From: DASXRA01 sp036502575
GTDB taxonomy: Bacteria; Actinomycetota; Actinomycetes; Mycobacteriales; Jatrophihabitantaceae
Direction: 5' to 3'
Length of the DNA: 64,000 nt
NCBI GenBank assembly: GCA_036502575.1
Contig: DASXYL010000060.1
Coordinates: forward strand, 42,035 to 106,034
The notes below the pieces were generated by a model. It ran no database searches, was not told the origin of the DNA, and worked only from the letters and a program-made list of their open reading frames with translations. Positions 59,916 to 64,000 of this stretch are shown here, in pieces. Numbering within the stretch: position 1 is the stretch's first letter; each line of letters starts with the position of its first letter. The position numbers and the translations under genes were made by a program.

Positions 59916-60401
59916 ATGACGCTGCTCCACCCCGGCGACACGTTCCCCGACCTCACGATCTCGCTGCCCGGTGGCGACACTCTCACGCTGCCCGACGCCC
60001 TGGCCGGGCACTTCGGGATTGTGCTGCTCTACCGCGGCGCGTGGTGCCCCTACTGCAACGCGCAGCTGCGCGCGTTCGACCGCGCCTACGACGCGCTGAC
60101 CGGGGTCGATGCGCGAGTGGTAGCGCTGTCGGTCGACGACCAGGCCACGACCCAAGCCCTCATCGACAAGCACGGCCTGCGCTTTCCGGTCGGACACGGC
60201 GCTGACGCCCGCGCCGTCGCGGCAGCGACCGGCGCGGTCGTCAACGACGACCCCGTGCACCTGCAGTCCACCGGCTTCGTCCTAGACCCCAACGGCCGGG
60301 TCGTGGTCAGCGTGTACTCCAGCGGCGCCATCGGCCGGCTCGTGCCCGAGGACATCGTCGGCCTCATCCGCTATATGCGCGAACACACCACGACCGCGTG
60401 A
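59916..60401 (+). CDS. AhpC/TSA-type peroxiredoxin
   Basis: 161 aa thioredoxin-fold peroxidase. Active site YRGAWCPYCNAQL with peroxidatic Cys44 and resolving Cys47, followed by VVALSVDDQATTQALIDKHGLRFPVGHGAD and STGFVLDPNGRVVVSVYSSGAIGRL. Its start is divergent from the ECF sigma gene across 105 bp. AGAGGA precedes ATG 59916. Confidence 0.9.
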   Translation: MTLLHPGDTFPDLTISLPGGDTLTLPDALAGHFGIVLLYRGAWCPYCNAQLRAFDRAYDALTGVDARVVALSVDDQATTQALIDKHGLRFPVGHGADARAVAAATGAVVNDDPVHLQSTGFVLDPNGRVVVSVYSSGAIGRLVPEDIVGLIRYMREHTTTA

Positions 60402-60482
60402 CTGCCGCCGTGCTCTCGGTCACCTTTGGTGCGCTGGCCGGGGCGGCGCTGCGCGACGTGGCCGCTGAGCACGGCCGCGAGG

Positions 60483-61190
60483 TCAGCGAGGAACAGGTGC
60501 ACCGGCTCGGCGCGGGCATCCGACACCTGCCGGCGCACCCCGATGTCGAGCCGGGAGGCCGTTCTCGTAGGCGACGCCGACGAGTGCGGCCCGGTCGTGG
60601 CAGTCGAGCTTGCGGAGGATGTTGCGGACGTGGCTCTTCGTGGTCAGCGGGCTGATGACGAGCTGCCCGGCGATCTCGGCATTGCTCAGCCCACGGGCAA
60701 CGAGGGTGAGGATGTCGCGTTCCCGGTCGGTGAGCTCGGCGAGACGCGGTTGCTGCGGGTCGGGTCGGGCAGCGAACTCGGCGATGAGCCGGCGCGTGAT
60801 GCTCGGGGCGAGCAGCGCCTCACCGGCCGCGACGACCTCGATGCCGCGTAACAGCTCGGCGCGTGGGGTGTCCTTCAGGAGGAACCCGGATGCGCCGGCC
60901 CGCAGCGCGTTGTAGACGTACTCGTCGAGATCGAACGTGGTGAGGACGAGGACGCGCGTGCGCGGCAACGTCGGGTCGGCGCAGATGATGCGCGTGGCTT
61001 CGAGGCCGTCCATCCTGGGCATGCGGATGTCCATCAAGACCACGTCCGGGAACGTGCTCCGGGCGAGATCGACGGCGGCGCGCCCCGTCTCGGCGCGGCC
61101 GGCGACACTCATGCTCGGCTGGGCGTCGACGATCGAGGCGAAGCCGTCCCGCACGGCGGTCTGGCCGTCGGCGACGAGCACGCGGATCAT
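60483..61190 (-). CDS. NarL/FixJ-type response regulator
   Basis: 235 aa. Receiver domain with phosphoacceptor Asp54 in DVVLMDIRMP, Thr/Ser and Lys (LVLTTFD, LLKDTP), and a LuxR HTH (LTDRERDILTLVARGLSNAEIAGQLVISPLTTKSHVRNILRKL). The C-terminus runs about 20 residues past the usual end (ARHRGAPAGVGCPRRAG). The partner kinase survives only as a stub upstream, so it is an orphan. Confidence 0.88.
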   Translation of the reverse strand: MIRVLVADGQTAVRDGFASIVDAQPSMSVAGRAETGRAAVDLARSTFPDVVLMDIRMPRMDGLEATRIICADPTLPRTRVLVLTTFDLDEYVYNALRAGASGFLLKDTPRAELLRGIEVVAAGEALLAPSITRRLIAEFAARPDPQQPRLAELTDRERDILTLVARGLSNAEIAGQLVISPLTTKSHVRNILRKLDCHDRAALVGVAYENGLPARHRGAPAGVGCPRRAGAPVPR

Positions 61191-61320
61191 CACGCCGGCT
61201 CGTAGGGCAGTCGGCGCGCACGCGAAAGCCCGCATCGTTCGGCCCGGCGTGGAGAGGTCCGCCGGCCACGTTCGCGCGCTCGCGCATCCCGGTGATGCCG
61301 ACGCCGGGGCTGGTGGATGC
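61191..61320 (-). pseudogene. C-terminal stub of a sensor histidine kinase
   Basis: The frame upstream of the response regulator reads GVGITGMRERANVAGGPLHAGPNDAGFRVRADCPT, the last part of a HisKA_3-type ATPase domain. Everything N-terminal is missing and replaced by merB-like sequence, so a deletion or recombination joined the two. Confidence 0.6.
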
Positions 61321-61374
61321 GGTCTCAGGCCAGGGCCCGCCACCCCGGGGCGCCACGGTCGGCGGCCTCGGACA

Positions 61375-61922
61375 AGGGTGAGCACCTCCCCGGTGACACC
61401 ATGCTGGCCGGCCCAGGCGCTGGCGACGTCGGCGGTGTGGAAGAGGTTGCTGTTGGGGCACCACTGCTCGTAGGTGTTGGTGCAGCAGGCGGCGTAGTCC
61501 TCGTCGGGACGGAACAGCACGAGCGGCGCTGCTTCGGGCCGGCCGTCACGGAAGCGAAGCTGCAATACCTCGTCGTTGTCCGGGCTGGCCGAGCGCGCGT
61601 CGCCGCTGGCGCCCGGGGCGGCGAAGACGCCGAGGATGTCCTAGGCGCACCAGGTCCAAAACCGTCGCCCGTCGAGATTGATCTCGTGCCGGTCGGGGCG
61701 AATGCTCAGGCCGGCCGAGCCGATGACGTTGCCCTGGTCGTCGAGGCGCAGCGAGCCTCGCTCGGCCAAGGCGTCGATCGCTGCTCGGACTGCAGGCCTG
61801 GTGTATTCGAGGTCATCAGCAAGTTGGTATGACGTTCCCAAACTCGACTGCGCAAGGTTCCAGCCATCGCGGGGATTTGCCAGCGAAACGTGCAGGCAGA
61901 TGCGTGCGATCGATGCAGGCAC
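61375..61922 (-). pseudogene. merB: Alkylmercury lyase (MerB)-like gene with internal amber codon
   Basis: The N-terminal piece (GTG 61922 to TAG 61641-61643) has a winged-helix-like start and ends NLDGRRFWTWCA. After the TAG the same frame stays open: DILGVFAA...VLQLRFRDGRPEAAPLVLFRPDEDYAACC...NSNLFHTADVASAWAGQHGV. The stop replaces the Leu of the conserved WCALD motif, where MerB has its catalytic Cys and Asp; the second essential Cys lies in the later CC. One base (TTG to TAG) would explain it. No merA or merR is near. Confidence 0.65.
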
Positions 61923-61976
61923 TTGCTTGGTTAAGCTCCAGGCAGCTGCTGGGTTACGCCTGCCGGGGGAACTTGA

Positions 61977-62007
61977 CCCTATTATGCTAGGCCCTAGTAT
62001 GATAGGG
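61977..62007. promoter_or_regulatory. 31-bp near-perfect palindrome upstream of the ATPase gene
   Basis: CCCTATTATGCTAGG (61977-61991) and CCTAGTATGATAGGG (61993-62007) are inverted with 13 of 15 matches around one central base, 23 bp before the GTG. The AT-rich halves could also hold the promoter -10. Likely an operator for tight repression. Confidence 0.6.
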
Positions 62008-62029
62008 ATTACCGTGTTAGGTTAAGGCC

Positions 62030-63406
62030 GTGCGGGACATGGTGGATCGCGATGACGAACGTCGTCGGCTGGTCGATGCCGCGGACAATCCTCCGCAGCT
62101 GGTGGTGCTGCGGGGTCGGCGACGGATCGGCAAGAGTTTCCTCATCGATCGCGCGCTGACCGGACGGCGGGTGGTGTCCTTTCAGGCCGACGAGCAGCCC
62201 GAGCGGGGACACCTCGACGTTCTAGCTCGTGAGGCGGCTCGGCTCCTACCCGGTAGCCCCCCGCTCACCTTCAGCGATTGGGACGCCGCGCTGACGTTCT
62301 TCGGCACCCAGGCCGAGCAGCACCCACTGGTTGTGGTCTTCGACGAGTTCCAGTGGCTGGCCCAGGCCCAGCCCGCGTTGCCGTCAATCGTGCAACGGCA
62401 CTGGGATCGCTGGCAGCGGGCCGGCACTCCGGTGACGTTGATTCTCAGCGGCAGCGCGCTGACCCTGCTGGAAGAGCTGCTGTCCCACGGCAGCCCGCTG
62501 TTCGGTCGCGCGGACTACCGCCCATTGATCGGGCCCTTGGACTACCGGGACGCGGCAAGCTTTGCCCGCGAAGGATCGACCGCAGAGGCCTTGCTGCGCC
62601 GCTACGCCGTATTAGGTGGCACGCCGCAGTATCAGGTGTGGGCCGGCGCCGGCCCGCTGCCCACAGTCATTCGTGACCGCATCCTGCGCAAGGGCGAGTC
62701 GCTCTATGAGGAGCCGCTACACCTGCTTCGCGAGGAGCAGAAAATCCGCGACCCGGGCACCTACTTCGCGGTGCTGGCCGCCGTCGCTGCCGGCGCGACG
62801 CAGTTCAACGAGATCCAGCAACAGGCCGCAATCGCCAAGAACCTCGACCTCATGCTTGCCCGCCTCGATGAGCTCGGCTACATCACACGACGCCAGGCCC
62901 TCGAACCAACCGCCAAACGCCCGCGCGGCAGCTACCGCATCGCCGACCCCTTCTTCCGGTTCTGGTTCCGCTACGTGTTCCCTAACCGCAGCCGCCTCGA
63001 ACGCGGCCGCACCAATGATGTCTACGGCGAACTAGACACCGACCTCGACACGTTCATGGGCCTGGCCTTCGAGGACTGCTGCCGCGAATGGCTCGGCCGC
63101 TACGCACCACCGGACACGCTCCCCAACTCCGAGCAGCTGGGCTCGTGGTGGTCGCGAGACGGCCAGGTCGAAATCGACGTCGTGGGCACGACCAAGAACC
63201 ACTACGACCTGCTCGCATCCTGCAAATGGTCACAGACAGCCAAGCCCAGCGTCCTGGGCGAACTCCTCGCTGCCCGCGACCACCTCGGTGGCCGAGCCAC
63301 CCACGCCAGGCTGATCATCTTCGCTCGCGGGTTCGACCAACGTCTGATCGAGCAGGCCGCCCTGGAAGACGTCACACTCATCCCAGCCCACCAGCTCTTC
63401 GCGTGA
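62030..63406 (+). CDS. P-loop ATPase (ATPase_2/DUF234 family)
   Basis: 458 aa. Walker A GRRRIGKSFLI near residues 30-40, Walker B VVVFDEFQW, a winged-helix middle (LARLDELGYITRRQALEP) and a C-terminal PD-(D/E)xK-like domain (GQVEIDVVGTTKNHYDLLASCKW with the E-x-D...CKW pattern of DUF234 nucleases). Such proteins are scattered, often in mobile or accessory regions, and are suspected STAND-like defence ATPases; role unproven. GTG 62030 or ATG 62039 may start it. Confidence 0.85.
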   Translation: MRDMVDRDDERRRLVDAADNPPQLVVLRGRRRIGKSFLIDRALTGRRVVSFQADEQPERGHLDVLAREAARLLPGSPPLTFSDWDAALTFFGTQAEQHPLVVVFDEFQWLAQAQPALPSIVQRHWDRWQRAGTPVTLILSGSALTLLEELLSHGSPLFGRADYRPLIGPLDYRDAASFAREGSTAEALLRRYAVLGGTPQYQVWAGAGPLPTVIRDRILRKGESLYEEPLHLLREEQKIRDPGTYFAVLAAVAAGATQFNEIQQQAAIAKNLDLMLARLDELGYITRRQALEPTAKRPRGSYRIADPFFRFWFRYVFPNRSRLERGRTNDVYGELDTDLDTFMGLAFEDCCREWLGRYAPPDTLPNSEQLGSWWSRDGQVEIDVVGTTKNHYDLLASCKWSQTAKPSVLGELLAARDHLGGRATHARLIIFARGFDQRLIEQAALEDVTLIPAHQLFA

Positions 63407-63752
63407 CCTCAACCCCGACCCAGCACGACACCCGCCGCACTGGGCAACGCCGTGGTGCTCGCAGATCTGTGGACAGCGGGGTGGCTGTGGACAACGAGCC
63501 AGATGGGTCGGCGCAGATGCGTGCCTAGACTCGGGCTGTCCATTAGGCGTTGCCCGCCGCTCGACGGTCTCGAACAGAACCACGGCTGCTGCTGGCGTCA
63601 TCGCACGAGTAAGGAACGGAGGTGAGCGCCGCCACCAGGCGCCACTCGGTTTCTCTGTGGGGGCGAGCAGCGAGTCAACGCGGATCTGTCGGTCGCGGTC
63701 CATATGCGGCCCACAAGATCGTCTTTCGGTTGCAGACCCCGCTACAAGCCCA
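63407..63752. other. Non-coding stretch with two DnaA-box-like nonamers
   Basis: No convincing gene on either strand. TGTGGACAG (63468-63476) and TGTGGACAA (63486-63494) resemble the reverse complement of the actinobacterial DnaA box TTGTCCACA; the second is exact. No dnaA, dnaN or rep gene is near, so an origin is not claimed. Confidence 0.35.
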
Positions 63753-63839
63753 GGAACACTGGGGTAGCGGCCGGAAAGCCGGGCAGTCTGTAAAACCGCC
63801 GGCTCAGCCTACGTTGGTTCAAACCCAACACCCGCCACC
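63753..63839 (+). tRNA. Degenerate tRNA-Tyr(GTA)-like sequence
   Basis: The 3' half is nearly a perfect tRNA-Tyr: loop CTGTAAA (63788-63794, anticodon GTA at 63790-63792), long variable arm CCGGCTCAGCCTAC, T-arm GTTGG-TTCAAAC-CCAAC (63813-63829) and acceptor strand ACCCGCC plus A. The anticodon stem has one mismatch. The 5' acceptor strand should be GGCGGGT but reads GGAACAC, and the D-stem pairs poorly. So it is a pseudo-tRNA or an attachment-site copy of the 3' end, not a working gene as it stands. Confidence 0.5.
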
Positions 63840-63947
63840 GCGATTTGCCCCGGTACTCCCTAGGACCATCCTGAACAAAGCGGTTCAGGTGAACGGCTTG
63901 GCGTGTGGCGACGCGCCGGGTGTCTCAATGGGCGGTCTGGCCGCGAG

Positions 63948-64000
63948 TCACAACATTGGTTGGACGACGAGCTTGCCCGGCGTGTCGTGGTCGAGTGTGA
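63948..64000 (-). CDS. Possible C-terminus of an alcohol dehydrogenase-like gene (partial)
   Basis: The minus frame entering from the window end reads TLDHDTPGKLVVQPML then TGA at 63948-63950. GKLVVQP at the extreme C-terminus is the pattern of zinc-type alcohol dehydrogenases and quinone oxidoreductases (GKIVLxP). Only 17 codons are visible, so this is a weak call. Confidence 0.3.
   Translation of the reverse strand, partial: TLDHDTPGKLVVQPML

Noticed and set aside
60398..60655. Small gene overlapping the peroxiredoxin stop (GTGA)
   Set aside because: After about 40 codons it runs antisense through the response-regulator gene with low-complexity Arg/Gly sequence and no recognisable domain.
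63621..64000. Open plus-strand frame to the window end
   Set aside because: It crosses the tRNA-Tyr-like sequence, has its ribosome site overlapping the GTG, and shows no domain.
1..64000. CRISPR arrays, insertion sequences, rRNA operons
   Set aside because: No regularly spaced direct repeats, no transposase-like products with flanking inverted repeats, and no rRNA-like sequence were seen.

Overview
The window is dense, GC-rich DNA from an actinomycete. GTG and TTG starts are common and most operon junctions are 4-bp ATGA/GTGA overlaps. F420-type LLM flavoproteins, 3Fe-4S ferredoxin/P450 pairs and mycofactocin-type dehydrogenases point to the mycobacteria/pseudonocardia/frankia breadth of the phylum. 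Nearly everything is catabolic or accessory; no core housekeeping operon is visible.

1-31 kb is a degradation gene set for an unidentified carboxylic or terpenoid/steroid-like substrate. It holds three family III CoA-transferases, three LLM oxidoreductases, two P450s and a ferredoxin, crotonase, acyl-CoA dehydrogenases, an Ltp2-like thiolase with its DUF35 partner, SDRs, an amidohydrolase, a citrate-lyase-like enzyme, an ABC importer (SBP, LivH, fused LivM-LivF, LivG) and a UGSC-protein operon. Many of its divergent promoters share an AT-rich element of the TATAYGCAT type, so the cluster looks like one regulon; the FCD/GntR gene at 17.9-18.7 kb is the obvious candidate regulator.

31-54 kb holds the most interesting system. 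A minus-strand operon (PucR-type regulator, phosphosulfolactate synthase ComA, an unknown 293-aa protein, two aspartase/fumarase-superfamily lyases, a PLP enzyme) matches the gene content of bacterial coenzyme M biosynthesis. It is followed by a DhlA-type haloalkane dehalogenase and an MftM-like mycofactocin methyltransferase. Beside it are an epoxyalkane:CoM transferase (MetE-like) and a 2-ketopropyl-CoM reductase/carboxylase homologue. Between these lie two SDRs of the mycofactocin-coupled subfamily, a classical SDR, a MoxR ATPase, a MoxR-VWA fusion, an AcoR/MimR-like activator and a 10-TM membrane protein. I infer a CoM-dependent (halo)epoxide pathway whose hydroxyalkyl-CoM oxidation is wired to mycofactocin rather than to free NAD+. 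No alkene monooxygenase is in the window.

54-57 kb is a LutABC operon under two perfect TGGT-N3-ACCA type palindromes. 57-64 kb is a more eroded segment: a peroxiredoxin remnant, an SDR, an ECF sigma/anti-sigma pair, an intact peroxiredoxin, an orphan response regulator with a sensor-kinase stub, a merB-like gene broken by an amber codon, an ATPase preceded by a 31-bp palindrome, and a degenerate tRNA-Tyr-like sequence that may mark an island edge.
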